In this document: positions 1-12,311 of the stretch, piece after piece
How the letters are laid out: each line of letters starts with the position of its first letter
Numbering within the stretch: position 1 is the stretch's first letter
NCBI GenBank assembly: GCA_019925095.2
Contig: CM034392.1
Span: forward strand, 17,216,387-17,280,386
Source: Dendrolimus kikuchii
Taxonomy: Eukaryota; Arthropoda; Insecta; Lepidoptera; Lasiocampidae
Direction of reading: 5' to 3'
Length of the DNA: 64,000 nucleotides
Position numbers and translations under genes: made by a program
The notes under the pieces: generated by a model
What the model was told of the DNA's origin: nothing
What the model saw: the letters and a program-made list of their open reading frames with translations, nothing else
Databases searched by the model: none

Positions 1-440
1 ACTTTTGCAATAAATTACACTATTTAACGATGTTTAAATGTCTTAGACAACTTAAGCCACATATAAAGTTAGATATTACAGTATAAAATGTTTTATATTA
101 ACCATCTGAAGATACGATTTTATTAAAATGTTATCCAAAAAATTATCTATAAAAAAAACCACGGTATAACATGTGATTTTCGAAAGGGGATTTAAAACGG
201 TTACATTTTACAATAGTCTGTTTTTACACACTTCTCATTTTATAAAATTGAAGTGTCTGTATGCCTAGTCATAAATTGCCGTTATCAAAATTTTTGTCTA
301 TCTAAAGTTCGTCTCGAATAGGTTCTGAAACAGCTCCACGGATTTCAGTGAAAAATGTATTTAATTTCAATATTTTTCAGGCTTCAGAGGGTACAAATAT
401 ATATTTTCCTGAGAAACTGTCTATGCATTATATAACTTTC

Positions 441-517
441 TCGCTAGGATTCGAACATACGTTAATGTGATTAAGGAGCAATTAGTTACTAATCTACTGC
501 ATCTCTGCTCCCTTTCT
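441..517 (-). repeat. tRNA-derived SINE head (degenerate)
   Basis: The minus strand starts GGGAGCAGAGATGCAGTAG, resembling a polymerase III A box, and about 55 bases on has GTTCGAATCC, a near-perfect B box. The arms do not fold into a full cloverleaf, so this is more likely a SINE head than a working tRNA gene. Confidence 0.45.
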
Positions 518-865
518 ATACTAAAATAATTTTGAAATAACAAAGTTTAATACCCTAGACAGACGATATCCAATATATTAAGCAATTAATTACCAGCTTT
601 CTATATTTAGAAAAATCAGAAATTTCTCGTTCACTTCTGAGAGATATTCGTATCCTCAGCATAATCTGTTTACCTAAGTATATAACAAGGAGAGGGCAGG
701 ACATGACCATCGGACAACTCACGTTTATTATATCATAAAGTTATCATGGGTAAAAGACAATTTTATGCATATTTATTTATTATTTTAACTACTTGTTTTT
801 TCTAAAAATAAATTTCTTTTGTTTTACTTGACTATTATTGTTCCAGGATTTGTATGGATAATCAT

Positions 866-1075
866 ATACCCCTGCTACAACTGGGATAATGTTAGTCCGT
901 GACTGGACCGTGACTGTGTCACGCAAATGTAGCCAAGGTTATAATTGAGATGTGATATTGTTAATGTCGTTAAACATTAATAGATGACGTATTATTTACC
1001 GCTATAAATAACACGCGTTTAACCACAGTCTATAACATTAACGCATGTGGAGCAGAGACATAAAATACAGTCCTA
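866..1075 (+). repeat. Dispersed repeat, copy A
   Basis: It shares GGGATAATGTTAGT, GACTGTGTCACGCA, TAGCCAAGG, a TTAAACATT block and an AGCAGxxxCAT block with copy B at 54789-55030 in the same order and orientation. Copy A has an extra CCGTGACTGGAC-type insertion. The class is unknown. Confidence 0.55.
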
Positions 1076-1203
1076 CTAAAAAGCTTTCTAATTAAAATGG
1101 TTGTATTATTTAAGACAAGTTTATAAAATACATGAATAGGTTGAAAATCACTTCAAATCGCTCTCTTGACAAGATTTTAATTTTCTTTTGAGTTACTCCT
1201 GCG

Positions 1204-1550
1204 GCCCAATTCTGCTATTGACACTATAGTCTCAACTGCAGGTTTGCCTGATTTCGGTATTCTGTTAATACCTACGGCGTGCCTGTGGCAAGGCATTCTA
1301 TGTTAACAAATATTTATAATTGGATATTCGCGAAATAAATGTTTAAATTTTTGGTAGCTTTTCAATATTCATTTCGGCGAACGCCATTGCTGCTGGTGGT
1401 GACACCAATTTATTTCTACTAATATTTCGCCGTCAGAATATCGAGAACATATTGTGGATTTAGTAGGATACGAATTTTTGACACTATCACCATGGGATTG
1501 TACATTGAATATATTCGAAAAGCTAAGGTATTGAAATAGCAGAATTGGGC
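1204..1550. mobile_element. MITE with 16-bp terminal inverted repeats
   Basis: GCCCAATTCTGCTATT at 1204-1219 recurs as its exact reverse complement at 1535-1550. The 347-bp interval has no coding frame. Size and termini fit a non-autonomous DNA transposon; no clear target duplication is visible. Confidence 0.65.
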
Positions 1551-1884
1551 TCTAGTTCACCTAGACCAGCGATTTCTCATGTATCATGATAAAAAAATCT
1601 AAAATAAATAAATCCTATAAATCCGTGTTATGTGTAATCAGGATATATTTTTAAGAATTTTACGTTTGTGTGAAAATCATAGTTTTGTGACGTTTGAAGC
1701 GGTTACAAGAATTCTGTCGTTGGACGTTAGTCAAAGATTTGCAATTTGTTTCAGGCTGAGTTTACAAATCAAAATTTAAAAAAAATATAAAGACAAGACC
1801 GGTTCAAAAAACCTTGAGGCCTCAACCGTAAAATATTTTTAAAAATCAAATATTACTAGTTTGTGGTATGTAGCTTTGGTATGC
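1551..1884. other. Noncoding, nothing recognised
   Basis: AT-rich sequence between the MITE and the 3' end of the Jockey fragment. No open frame, repeat or RNA feature stands out. Confidence 0.5.
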
Positions 1885-3098
1885 GGCTAGCCTTAAGAGA
1901 CCATGTATTTTTTTTTACTGCCTGAAGCAGGCAAACAGGCAGACAGCCCACCTCATGGAAAGTGGTTACCGTCGCCTATGGACGTTTGCAACTCCCGGGG
2001 TGTCGCCAACGCGTTGCCGACCTCTAAGAAATTTTATAACGCCGTTCTTAAAGAACCCCATGTCATAGCACAAAGGGAAAACCGCGTAAGTTCCCGCCAG
2101 ATCATTATGGTACGCGGAATAAATATTTTAGAGAACCGTTGTGTAGTTGAACGTCCCACGCTCAAGGAAATGGGGGAGATATCCCATCGCTGGTGAGCGG
2201 TGCGGTTGTAAAAGAGAGGCATTGGAACCAGATTAAACAGTTCCTCGGAACATTCCCCGTTATACAGGCGGTAAAATAAGCAGAGGGACGCAAAGTCTCT
2301 TCGAGGGCTAAGTAATTCTAAACCGCCTATTATTATGGGATCGTCGACAATACGAACGGCCTGACGCTGGATGGAGTCGAGAGGTCAGTCTGGTGAAGCG
2401 GGTGCCCATAGATGTGAACAGTACTACATATGCTGTCTCATTTGCGCTTTGTACAGCGCAAGTCGTTGCCACGGAGTGAAATACTGCTTGGACTGGTTTA
2501 GCACAACAAGTTTTTTGGGGGCAAGTTTAGCCTTGCACTCCAGATGATCGCGCAACTGCACGTTGTTCGTTATATCGACGCCAAAGATCCCGATATTATT
2601 GGAGATGGTAAAATGTGTTCCTTGGAACTGTGGCGCAAGTACAAATGGGGTATTTTTGGCAGAAAATTCTCAGACCTGTGTCTTTGTAGGGTTAAATTGG
2701 ACAAGATTTTGTCGCCCCATTCAGAAACTGGCTCCAGAGAGTTCTCTACTTCAAACACAAGCCTGCGGGTCACTTTTCTACTAGCGACCGAGGGACATTA
2801 GCGCGACTGGTGTGTCTGGCGTTACCGGCACTGTCATCCGCATAGCAATGAATGTTATCTATAGACAACAAGTTATTGATATGCAGGATGAACGGTGTCG
2901 GTGACAACACGCAGCCCTGTGGCACACCAGTATTGATAGGCTTAGTGGATGTGCAGGAGCCGTCGTCAGCGACTTTGATGCTGCGACCACTAAGAAAGCT
3001 AGATAACCACTTGCAAAGCCCGGGTATCCCGTATGATGGTAGCTTCATTAGAAATGCCCTATGCCAGACTCGATCAAACGCCTGCATTGCAGTCCGCC
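1885..3098 (-). mobile_element. Jockey-clade LINE, 5'-truncated and degenerate
   Basis: Reading leftwards on the minus strand: reverse transcriptase blocks AFDRVWHRAFLMKL, GVPQGCVLSP and YADDS (2770-3087), then degraded frames containing the post-RT region (2034-2773), and finally frames reading GRxxQRVG and a GVANVHRR-like end, followed by the common A-tailed 3' end near 1885-1914. Domain order and the GVPQG...YADD motifs show an RT. Several frame breaks make it inactive. Its 3' end is the source of the many short A-tailed repeats elsewhere in this window. Confidence 0.75.
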
Positions 3099-5335
3099 TA
3101 TAACTCCGTCGCGCAATGCAGGACCATGATTGTTGTTGCAGCCTGCATTGCGTCCGGCAACACTGAACAGAATGTCTCTTGAATTCTGCAAGCTCCGCTT
3201 ACTGCAGGACTGTAATGCAGGATTCTATAGGGGCCCTTTTAGGGTGACTCCGCAATCTGATGACTTAGGCCAGGTAAAATTTAAGCTTATATTGTTCTTT
3301 ATTGAAAAACGGGTTCAAACAGCTTTATTTCTCATAAAAGAATTTTTACAATTCACTTAAAACTATTCGAAACATTAATATCTACGAGTATGTATAAGTA
3401 AGTGACTAAAAATATATATAATATAACTAAATATAAATGACCTTAACATATGAATGATGAATTAGGATTTTAAAAAGAATTTATCTAGTAAGATAAATTC
3501 AATAATATTTGCACATCTCAAAAACAATTTCGTTACATTTTTATTAGAAATACATTTTTTTTTTACAATTACTTTTTGAATAATCACGAAAAACGTGTGA
3601 AGATAATATTATTGTAAGAAAAATATTTAATAAAACGACCGCTATAAAACTTTTTGACGTCCCTATTTTATAAGGTCCAATTATTATATTTTTTAAATCT
3701 TTATTACCCGTGCGCAGGTTTGCCGATAGCGTCATAATGTCACACGTCGACAGTCAGTAGGGCTGAGAAAAAAGTTTACATAAATAGTTGTTACAATAAA
3801 TTTACTATTTTAATTTATTATGTAGTATACAATATTTTACGTAAGTATTTACAGTAATAGTATGTTATACAATACAATAATAGTAAGTAGTCTCGGCAAA
3901 TCTTCTGCGCGCGGCTAATATAATAGAAATCAATAATTTGTCTGTTGTCTATCTGTTTGTCTATCTACGTATATAACAGTAATTTTCCTCAAAAAGGCCC
4001 TATATACGTAGATGAAAATCAGGAAATGTATTCCACATGCCGCTACATAATGTGTAATGAATCCATGAAAACAGAAAATATGGGTGGCCCTTAGGTATAT
4101 ATATTATGTGACTGAGAGTTGATTTTTTCAGTTTACTTAGGCGTGTGGAGTAAATATACATTATGTATTATAAAAATCTGGATAGAACATCTTAAAAATA
4201 CTTTTGAGACTTATGGAATATGTTCAATTGAAAACTTTTTTGTGGTTCTGTAGGCAAATGACAATTATAACGAACGTTGGTCACTACTACAAGTCTCTAC
4301 ATTGTGTATGGATTACGAGGCAGTTGTGCGATTTGTTTACTATATACATATATAAATAATACTACATGAAATAAACAATTTTGAATGTTTTCGTTATATT
4401 TGTTTTATTACTAAACATACAAAGCTAACAACGTCCGTAAGCTATAAATACAATTAGGATGGATCGTTTTACAGGACATAATAAAAACTTTAATAATAAA
4501 ATAGCGAGAACTTCTTGAAGAGGAAAAAGTACGCAGGGTAAAGTGTACAAATCTCATAAAAAGGGTAGGTACTATGAGAACAACAAAGAATTCCCAGTAA
4601 AAGGGTGTTGAAATTCGCAAGAAACAAGAGCAAAATATTGAAACATAAAGCTACATTTTTGCTTTTATATATTGTAGCGTTATAAAAAGGTATTCAGGTT
4701 CAAACTATAACTTTTTTCTTTTGACTTAAATTGTGGATTCAGTTGTCGCTGATTCTACAGAAGAGAGAATTAATTTAATATTTCTCAAGTCTTAGAAAAA
4801 AATTACCCAGTTCTTGTAAATCCTTGTACAATGAAATGTTTTGTAGAAGTGATCAACGTCCTTTTTATTTGTTATTTAGGTACAGAACTCTAAAAAGTAT
4901 TAAATCCAAACTACCCCATATCTAAAATACTGCTCAACGGGTTCAATTTTAAAATCTAACAATTAAAAAATGTTTTAAATAAATAATAAATTTTTGTTAA
5001 AACTATTTTTAAGCTCTATTTCATATTAGAGAGGATGACACAATTCTTTATTTTTACATTGCTCTGTTTCTGATAAAATGACAATGGGATATTAAAAAGG
5101 TTTTACCTAAATTGAAGTAATCGCCTTATAACTTCAGCTTATCACAACTCTGATAAAAGCAACTCATGCCCTACATACAAATAGTAGTGGAGCCCAAGAT
5201 GCTAAATGTGGAGTTACTCGAGTGTGGCGGGGACCTTTTGGATTGTGAAGATTAGATGCTAAAAAGAAAAAAGGTTATATGATGTATGCCCTTTCACTTG
5301 TGGGGGGAGCGTGTACAGGGTTTAAAAAAAAAAAG
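3099..5335. other. Noncoding, AT-rich
   Basis: Just upstream of the LINE, 3100-3240 is GC-richer with repeated TGCAGGA/TGCATTG words and may be part of another decayed repeat. The rest is AT-rich with frequent stops in all frames. I see no gene. Confidence 0.45.
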
Positions 5336-5634
5336 AGTCGCACAGAAACCCTCAAGCGTGTCAGATATTCAAAAGGGATGTTACGTAAACCCTAAAGGAA
5401 CTCCTATTCAAAAGACTGATGATTTGGACGCGACCTAAAGTCATGGCCGATTTTTGAAAATGCAAAAAAAAACGTAACATTGAAATACTCGAGCGCGTCA
5501 GATTAACATACAGACGGTTCAGCTTGATGTCCTTGTCGTGCTCACCCATAATCTGACAATTATGTGGAGGAATTTCCTTAATCTGAAGGTTTGAAAAAAA
5601 TTTGAAAAATAAAAAATACATCCATCCTATATGA
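5336..5634. repeat. Decayed repeat with recurring GCGTCAGATT words
   Basis: Contains GCGTGTCAGAT (5355), GCGCGTCAGATTAACA (5494) and ATAATCTGACAATTATGTGG (5548), i.e. variants of one word in both orientations. It abuts the R1-clade element and may be its target or an older repeat. Not coding. Confidence 0.35.
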
Positions 5635-5637
5635 CGG

Positions 5638-6819
5638 GTGGTGACGGCCCCCGTCGTCGGGGTGGCGGGCTCCCCACCGCCACCCCCCCCCCAGAAGAAG
5701 GTGAAGAGGGGGGGGGCGAGTGAAACAGAGGGCGAAGAAGCTCTCGTCGCCGCCTCTGCTCCGGCGCCTAAGCCTGGGGTGCCGGCCCATAAGCCGGCCC
5801 CCAGGCTCAAGGCAAAACGCACGACCGCGACACTGGCAGTCGCGGCATCCGTCGTCGCGCCACCACCGGCGCCCGTGGCCCCTGCGCCCGCCCTCGCTCC
5901 GGAAGAGGGAGGCGTAGTTTACGGTCGTCTGGAGGAAAAAGGGCAAGGGGGTGGTGGCGGCAACGCCCCTACCCCCTACCCCGGCGCAAGCATCGACTCC
6001 ACCGACGGGGTGGAGATCGGCGCGCAAGGCACAGGCACCGAAGCCTATGACATTCAAGGAGCGCAAATCGGCAGCGGTTATAGTTAAACTGCTGCCGGAA
6101 GCGGCCAAGAAGGGTGTTATACCGCGAGGTCTTCGCGAAGGCTCTCGCGGTGGTCAACATCATCGAAATGGGCCTCAGAGAGGGGCTGAAGGTGACGCGG
6201 ACCGCCAGGGACTCTCGTCTCCTGGACTTCCCCCCAGGACCCTAGAGTGCAGCCAAGGCGGATCGCATCACCGAGGCCCTTCGAGGGGTCCTCAAAGGTG
6301 TGGCCGAGGTAATCCGCCCCGTAAAGCGTGGGGAGCTTTACGTCTCGGGCCTGGATGATTCGGCCAGTAGAAGGGCTTTGCACTGCCATCGCCAGCGCCG
6401 GCAACTGCCCGCGCGACGATGTCAGGGTGAAGCACATAGGTGTTGGACCGGGCGGTATGGGCGCGTCATACGTGATGTGCCCTGTCGCTGCAGCCAAAAC
6501 CATCGTAGAGAGAGGCTATCTTTTGGTAGGCTTTACCTTTGTAAAGGTGGAGGCTTTGGAAGCCCGACCGATACGTTGTTACCGATGTTTCAACGTCGGT
6601 CACGGCACCCAGACCTACCCGGACTCGTGCCCGGACCGGACCGACTTGTGCCTCCGCTGCGGTAAGAGCGGACACAAGCAGCCGACTTGCACGGCCCGCG
6701 TCCCCCACTGCGCTGTCTGCGCGGCGGGGGGAAAAACCGCTACCCATCCGACGTTAGCGAGGTACTGCCATCCTCCACACGTCAAGGGTAAGTTCATTCT
6801 CCCGAGGATGAATCCGTGA
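5638..6819 (+). pseudogene. R1-clade ORF1 (Gag-like, zinc knuckles), frameshifted
   Basis: The N-terminal part is Pro/Ala-rich (5638-6087). Frames then change: VIVKLLPEAAKKGV in one frame, followed by EVFAKALAVVNIIEMGLREG in another. The last part (6328-6819) holds the gag core with GPGGMGASYVMCPVAAA and VEALEARPIRCYRC, then three knuckles. The first has lost its last Cys (a Tyr codon TAC stands in for it), the second is intact (C-LR-C-GKSG-H-KQPT-C), and the third is C-AV-C...H...C. ORF1 of this group binds RNA and directs the particle to the target. Confidence 0.8.
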
Positions 6820-8926
6820 CCGGCGAGTGAAGGGGTGCCAATGAATATTTAAATACCCAGTACACCCTTAACATTTTTTCAAGCCAACGTAAACCACTCC
6901 CCTACCGCTCAGGACTTGTGCCTGCAAGCGATGGCGGAGTAGCAAGCGAACTTGGCCGTAATAAGCGAACCTTATTACGTACTCCCAGCCAAAAACTGGG
7001 TGGGGGAGCTCGACGATGTGGTAGCCGTGGTCGCCAGGGCCGGGTCTGGCACACCGCTCACCAGTCTCGAAAGAGGAAAGGGCTATGCGGTGGCGAAAGC
7101 GGAAGTTGCATCGTTATAGGCGTGTACTTTTCGCGGAACGGCCCTCTAGCGGAGTTCGACCTTGCCTTGGACGCCGTTAGGGCTGCCGTTAGCAGATTGC
7201 CGCCGAAGATGATTTTCGTCTTAGGCGACTTTAACGCGAAGCACCAATCTGGGGGGAACGCGTATACCGATGCTAGGGGTCGGGCGGTTGAGGACTGAGC
7301 TTTTCAATCCGACCTGTCCATTTTGAACCAGGGATCGCGGTCCAGACCTGCGTGCGCGCACGGGGTGGATCGATCATCGACCTGTCATTCGCCACTCATG
7401 CGGCCGCCCACAGAGTTGTCGGATGGAGGGTGCTGGAGGAGATGGAGACTCTCTGATCACCGGTATATCAGATTCGAACTCTCCCCCTCGCCCAGTCCGA
7501 ACCCTGTTCGTGGCCCTCCTAGGCTACCACGCTGGGCTCTTACCAAGCTCGACCCGAACCAAGCCGAGGAAAGGGCAGTAATCGAATGCTGGTCCTATCC
7601 AGCCGATTTGGGGAATTTGGAGGCGTAGGCTGAACACATGCGCAAATCCCTAACAAGGATTTGCGACGCTGCTAAACCTCGAGCCAAACGACCACCGCCG
7701 CGTACATCGGTCCACTGGTGGACCCAGGAGCTGGGCGAGATGCGGAAGGCACTCCGCATCATCAGCCATAGGCTCAAATACAGCAGGGCGCATCGTCCTC
7801 CAGACTATGTTGAGGAGTATAGACTCGTGGGAGAGTTCAGAGATGCCAGGAAGGCCCTTTCGATTGCAATTTTGCAAGCGAAAGCTCGGGCTCGGGTGGA
7901 GCTCCTCGAGACACTCGACCGGGGGACCCTTGGGGTGGTCTGTACCGTGGGGCACGCAATTCGTTGTGGCCTTGCACTTCCACGGTCACGGAAACGCTCG
8001 AACCCCAGGCCCTCCGGTCGGTTATCGATGGGCTTATCCCGGATCCGGGGATCCTTACTCCCCCCAACATGGGTCAATCATTCCCGACACCTCGGAGGTG
8101 GAGCCTCACTCCATTACCGAGGAAGAGTTAGACGTCGTCCTGGACCAGCTTCGGAACAGGAAGACGGCACGGGGACCCGACGGGGTTCCGGGTCGGCTCC
8201 TCTTCCTGGCTGCTAAACATCTACGTAGCCATCTCCGAGAACTGTTCGATGCCTGTATTTGCGCAGGTCAATTTCCGTCGCAATGAAAGGAGGGCCGATT
8301 ATGCCTTATTCCTAAGGGAGGTCGGTCTCCCAACGATCCGTCCGCCTACAGGCCCATAGCTTCGCTCAACAAGACCACCAAGGTCTTCGAGAAGATTTTA
8401 GCGGAACGTCTCGTCAAGCATCTCAATATTATGGAGCCGGGGCTAGCACAGACGCAGTTCGGGTTTCGACGGAGGCGCTCCACGTTGGACGCCTTCGAGA
8501 CACTGCGGACTGTAACGGACGAAGCCGTTCAAGCGATACTGTCCTGGCGGTGTCGCTTGATATAGCGAACGTTTTTAACAGCCTCCCTCACGAGACGATC
8601 AGGGAGGGGTTTCGTGCACACGGAGTTCCCCCGTACCTCACGAGGCTGTTGGACGCGTACCTCCAGGACAGGTACATCCTTTGGGAGGGCGGTGGTCCGA
8701 GAATCGCGCGTTAGGTCGGCGACGCGTCGCGTGCGGCGTTCCACAGGGGCCGGTCCTCGGGCCGATTCTTTGGAATGTCGGTTATGGCTGGATCCTTCGG
8801 GTTCCGGTACTGCCCGGAATAGGGCTAATCTGCTTTGCGGATGACACCCTACTTACGGCACGCGCTGCGTCTTATGCGGAATCCGTGGACCTCGCCAATG
8901 ACGGGTTGATCGTGGTCCAAACAATA

Positions 8927-8968
8927 GGTATATACATATATATATATATATATATACACATATATATC
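8927..8968. repeat. (TA)n microsatellite inside R1 ORF2
   Basis: An almost pure TA tract interrupted by TACACA lies between the RT catalytic region and the inverted copy of ORF2 sequence. It marks one edge of the internal rearrangement. Confidence 0.8.
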
Positions 8969-9082
8969 GGCCCGAGCCCGCGCTTTCGTTTACAAAATTG
9001 CAATTAAAAGGGCCTTCCTGGCCTCTCTGAACTCTCCCACGAGTCCATTCTCCTCAACATAGTCTGGAGGACGACGCGCCCT
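8969..9082 (-). repeat. Inverted copy of R1 ORF2 segment 7776-7895
   Basis: Read on the minus strand, this interval reproduces the ORF2 stretch around 7776-7895 with few mismatches. Both contain CCTCCAGACTATGTTGAGGA, GTGGGAGAGTTCAGAGA and AGGAAGGCCC in the same order. It interrupts RT between FADDTLL and the VSPAKTEAVMFH block. Confidence 0.88.
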
Positions 9083-9436
9083 GCTGCATTTGAATAGGTC
9101 GGGCTTGAAGGTCTCCCCCGCGAAAACGGAGGCCGTCATGTTCCATAGGCAGTTTCGTAATCCCCCCGCGAACTTGACCGTTACAGTTCAAGGGGTAGAC
9201 ATTCGCGTAGGCCCCCAGATGAAATATCTGGGGCTAATTCTCGACGGGAAATGCCTGTTTAAAGCGCACTTTGAGCAGCTAGTTCCCAAACTCGTGAGGT
9301 CCGCAGGCGCCCTCTCTCGGCTTCTTCCCAACGTGGGGGGACCGGGAGGGACTACTAGGAAACTCTACTCGGGCATCCTTAGGAGTATGGCCTTGTACGG
9401 TGCACCCGTTTGGTCCACTGCACTCCATCCGTCTCA

Positions 9437-9762
9437 TTTTTATCCGTGCAGGAACGGAGAAAGAATACAATTTCCTGCGGCCGGGCGGCCTGTCGTAAGA
9501 GGCGACTTAACAACCCACAGCCAGGTGGTAGGGCATTTGCCCGACTGGATGGCTACCACCCCTGATCTAAAGTATGTCGCCATAACAACCTTGAGTTGTG
9601 TTCCGGCATTAGTGACCAGGTTCCAGTTTCCCTTAAGAGAGCAGCAGCGCATTTGTAGCACCTTTAGTGTTGCAAATGTCTATAGGCGATAGTAACCGCT
9701 TTTCATCAAGTGGGCCGTCTGCCTGTCTGCTGAACTCATGCAATAAAAAAAATAAAAAAACC
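9437..9762 (+). mobile_element. Jockey 3' end / A-tailed retroposon nested in R1
   Basis: It begins TTATCCGTGCAGGAACGG, contains GGTAGGGCATTTGCCCGA and GCCTGTCTGCTGAACTCATG, and ends in AATAAAAAAAATAAAAAAA. It splits the R1 ORF2 frame between ...WSTALHP and LLYRAQRVLAVRTIRG. The same unit recurs in truncated form at several places here. Confidence 0.82.
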
Positions 9763-10790
9763 GCCACAATAGGACCTTGTTGTACCGTGCACAACGGGTC
9801 CTGGCGGTGAGGACTATTCGTGGATACCGTACAGTGTCGTGGACGGCGTCGACACTCTTGGCGGGCGATCCGCCCTGGCCTCTCCAGCCGGACGTACTTG
9901 CCAAAGTTCGGCGCTCCCGACAGGATGCCTTCGCACGTGGCCTGGTTTACTGCCAGACCGAGCTTCAGGCGATCAGTACGCAGGAAACCGCGACCATGAT
10001 CCAATCTTGGTCTGTAGAGTTGGAAAACCCTGTGGCTGCCATTGATACGGTGGAAGTGGTGCGCTCACACCTGTTGCGATGGCTCTCGCGGAAACGCGGG
10101 ACCCTGACCTTCAGGATGACGCAGATACTTACCGGGCATGGGTGCTTCGATAAGTATCTGAATCATATCGTGGGCAGCCTGCCTTCACCCCAATGTCGCC
10201 AGTGTGGCGCACAAGACACGGCGTTTCATACGCTAGTCGAGTGCGCAGCATGGGCACCATAGAGGTTTGAACTCGAGACAATAGTAGGTCCGATCGATTC
10301 GCTCGGCAGTCTGGTGCAAGCCATGCTGCAGAGCGATGATCATTGGGTGGGTGCGTCCAATTTCTGCGAGACTGTAATGTTTTAAAAGGAGGCCGCAGAA
10401 CGAGATAGGGAGAGAGGTACAAGTGCGCATGCGTCTCACGGGTACCGATGTCAGTCGGGGCCCCGGAGGCGCAGATATGCGCATGACTTCCCTCCTTAAA
10501 AATACCGCTGCAGGGGCCCCCTAGTATCTAGGGAGCAAAGGAGTCTCCACCCCTGTTGACGAAGGAGATTGCCTCTCCCGGGGCATTCTCAAGCACTGAT
10601 GCGCTAGGATCAGCGTGGGCGTAACTAGGCACATGGGAGGAGGGTGGTTTTAGTGGAGTATTGAGTAATCGAGTCTCCACACAAGCCGGTCGATTAGTGT
10701 TTGGATTGCCCCCTTGGGAATGTCTCCATAATCGACTAAGGTCTAATCCCTAGCAAAGGACCCGGTACTGTGCGAAATGCATTTCCCCTG

Positions 10791-12303
10791 CCTTAAAAAA
10801 AAGTCTCGTTCCGTGCCGTTCGGGCATAGTCTGATAATTTTCAATATAAATAATATTTTTTGCGAGATAAAGTTACTATCACGGTCATGGTATGGGTACG
10901 GTGTAGTGGGTAGAGACCTTAATTGTACCATTAAAATACTGTATGAATACATTATACACATAAATTTTTCCTTTTGACATTACCCATTAATATTAGAAAA
11001 AAATTCTTTGTAATATAGTGAGTAGTACAAACATGTACATATAAACATTCCTAATCCATCCTAAGGTTGTTTGAAAGAAATTGCTTGTAGTGATAGAACC
11101 TATTGTTTCCTGTACTAAAGTTTCTTATGATCTGCAATAAAGTATATTTTATTCTAAGTTTTACTCTTTTTTTACGGGCTCGGGCCTGAACCTATTAGTA
11201 TAAAATTTGATATGTTCGTTGTTTTCATACCGAGGATGAACATAGCATTACTTTTGTTTGGAAATTACGACAATTTTCGTGAGATATTGACCCAAAAAAG
11301 CTGCATGACATAAATGCATATCTTTTTCCTTCGCTTGCCATATTCACACCCCACTAGCTGTGAGCAAGGTCATCGGTCCACCTGGGCTATGGACGGCGTT
11401 TTACGCCACGCCAGGACTTTCTGCTCCACCGTTTATCGGCCCTATAATAAATAAGAGCACTCCACTGCTAATTCATCTTACGTTTAACAATTACCTTTTT
11501 GAGATATATCCGATACCTTTGTTCTCTTGACTTTGATATCCTTGGTTCAGATTTTGTCCATTAGATACATCTTATGAGATGTATTTACTGCTGGCGACAA
11601 TGTGAAGTACTACTTATATAGGGAAAATATTACTTCTAAAAATACGTCTAATCTAATTATATTTATATATTTGTAATTAAATAAATCTTCATTTGGAACA
11701 GTTACGAATAGCAAATATAAATTTAGATTTCTCTTAACGCTAGTTTATTCAAGCCGTTATTTCATTTTCACATCAAAGCCTTTGTCGTTTTTCCATTTTC
11801 ATTAAGAGCCTATTGTTTTAAGTCTCTTGACAGGCTGGCGTCCTAGGCTTTCAGGCATTGGGTGTTGCATGCGGATGCAAAACTCAAGGTCTTAAAGCTA
11901 GTTCATGCAAATTATCTATTGTATGCTATAAATATGCCAATATAGTAAAGATTAATTAGTCGTGTTATTATTGTCCTCGCATCTTATAACACTGACGTCA
12001 TTCAAACCGCAACAAAATGAAAAAATATTAATAATAATACACACGTTCTTTCTGTATATAATAATATATATAAATAGCGTGGAACAAAATATAATATTAC
12101 CGAAGTTAATTAAGATCGAAATTCATTATTCTGACATTAATAATATTTTTAACTACCGATTATTAGGGTTCCGTAGACATTTTAGCAAGAACGAAATCTT
12201 TATCTAATCGTCATGTTCGACTGTCTGTCTATCCATCTGCCTGTGTATGTCACGATTATTTTCCTTGGAAATTACTAGGTCTTCATGAATGTAGTCTACT
12301 TAG
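10791..12303. other. Noncoding, AT-rich
   Basis: No gene-like frame or recognisable repeat. A short GC-richer patch at 11340-11450 (CACCTGGGCTATGGACGG) shows nothing I can name. Confidence 0.5.
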
Positions 12304-12311
12304 CGCTAAAG

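Larger units (their letters stand above)
1..1203. other. Left-edge noncoding DNA
   Basis: AT-rich with no gene-like open frame. It holds a tRNA-like SINE head (441-517) and a dispersed repeat copy (866-1075), each listed separately. The rest shows nothing I can identify. It may lie in the first intron of the lipase gene or upstream of it. Confidence 0.5.
6850..10495 (+). pseudogene. R1-clade ORF2 (endonuclease-RT), multiply broken
   Basis: Pieces in order: endonuclease start with FQANVNHSPTAQDL and ISEPYY (about 6880-7000, with an internal TAG), LGDFNAKH endonuclease core (7219-7245), a region with TRICDAAKPRAKR, RT blocks GPDGVPGRLL, LIPKGGRSPNDPSAYRPIA, QFGFRRRRST, GVPQGPVLGPILW and FADDTLL (8130-8850), thumb/RNase-like parts VSPAKTEAVMFH and KYLGLILDG (9100-9250), and a terminal C-x2-C...H...C motif (CRQCGAQDTAFHTLVEC). 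Frame breaks occur throughout, e.g. stops near 6940, 7297, 8285 and 8563. The frame is also interrupted by a rearranged segment (8927-9082) and a nested repeat (9437-9762). Confidence 0.8.
5635..10790 (+). mobile_element. R1-clade LINE (non-LTR retrotransposon), decayed and rearranged
   Basis: About 5.1 kb of GC-rich DNA in an AT-rich setting. In order: a Pro/Ala-rich ORF1 leading to CCHC zinc knuckles, ORF2 with an AP-endonuclease-like start, RT and a C-terminal CCHC-like motif, then a 3' UTR and a short A run near 10793. This layout is that of the R1/TRAS/SART group. Many stops and frameshifts, an inverted internal duplication and a nested Jockey 3' end show it is dead. The exact ends are not defined. 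Confidence 0.85.

Noticed and set aside
441..517. Working tRNA gene on the minus strand
   Set aside because: Only the B-box-like part is good; acceptor and T arms do not pair properly, and SINE-like sequence continues beyond it.
847..930. Possible N-terminal lipase exon (ttccag followed by an open frame with FVWIIIYPCYNW)
   Set aside because: It stops at TGA within 17 codons, does not resemble the DAGL N-terminus, and lies in a repeat that recurs at 54789.
5578..6108. Minus-strand Arg/Gly-rich frame
   Set aside because: It is the shadow of the R1-clade ORF1 on the + strand.
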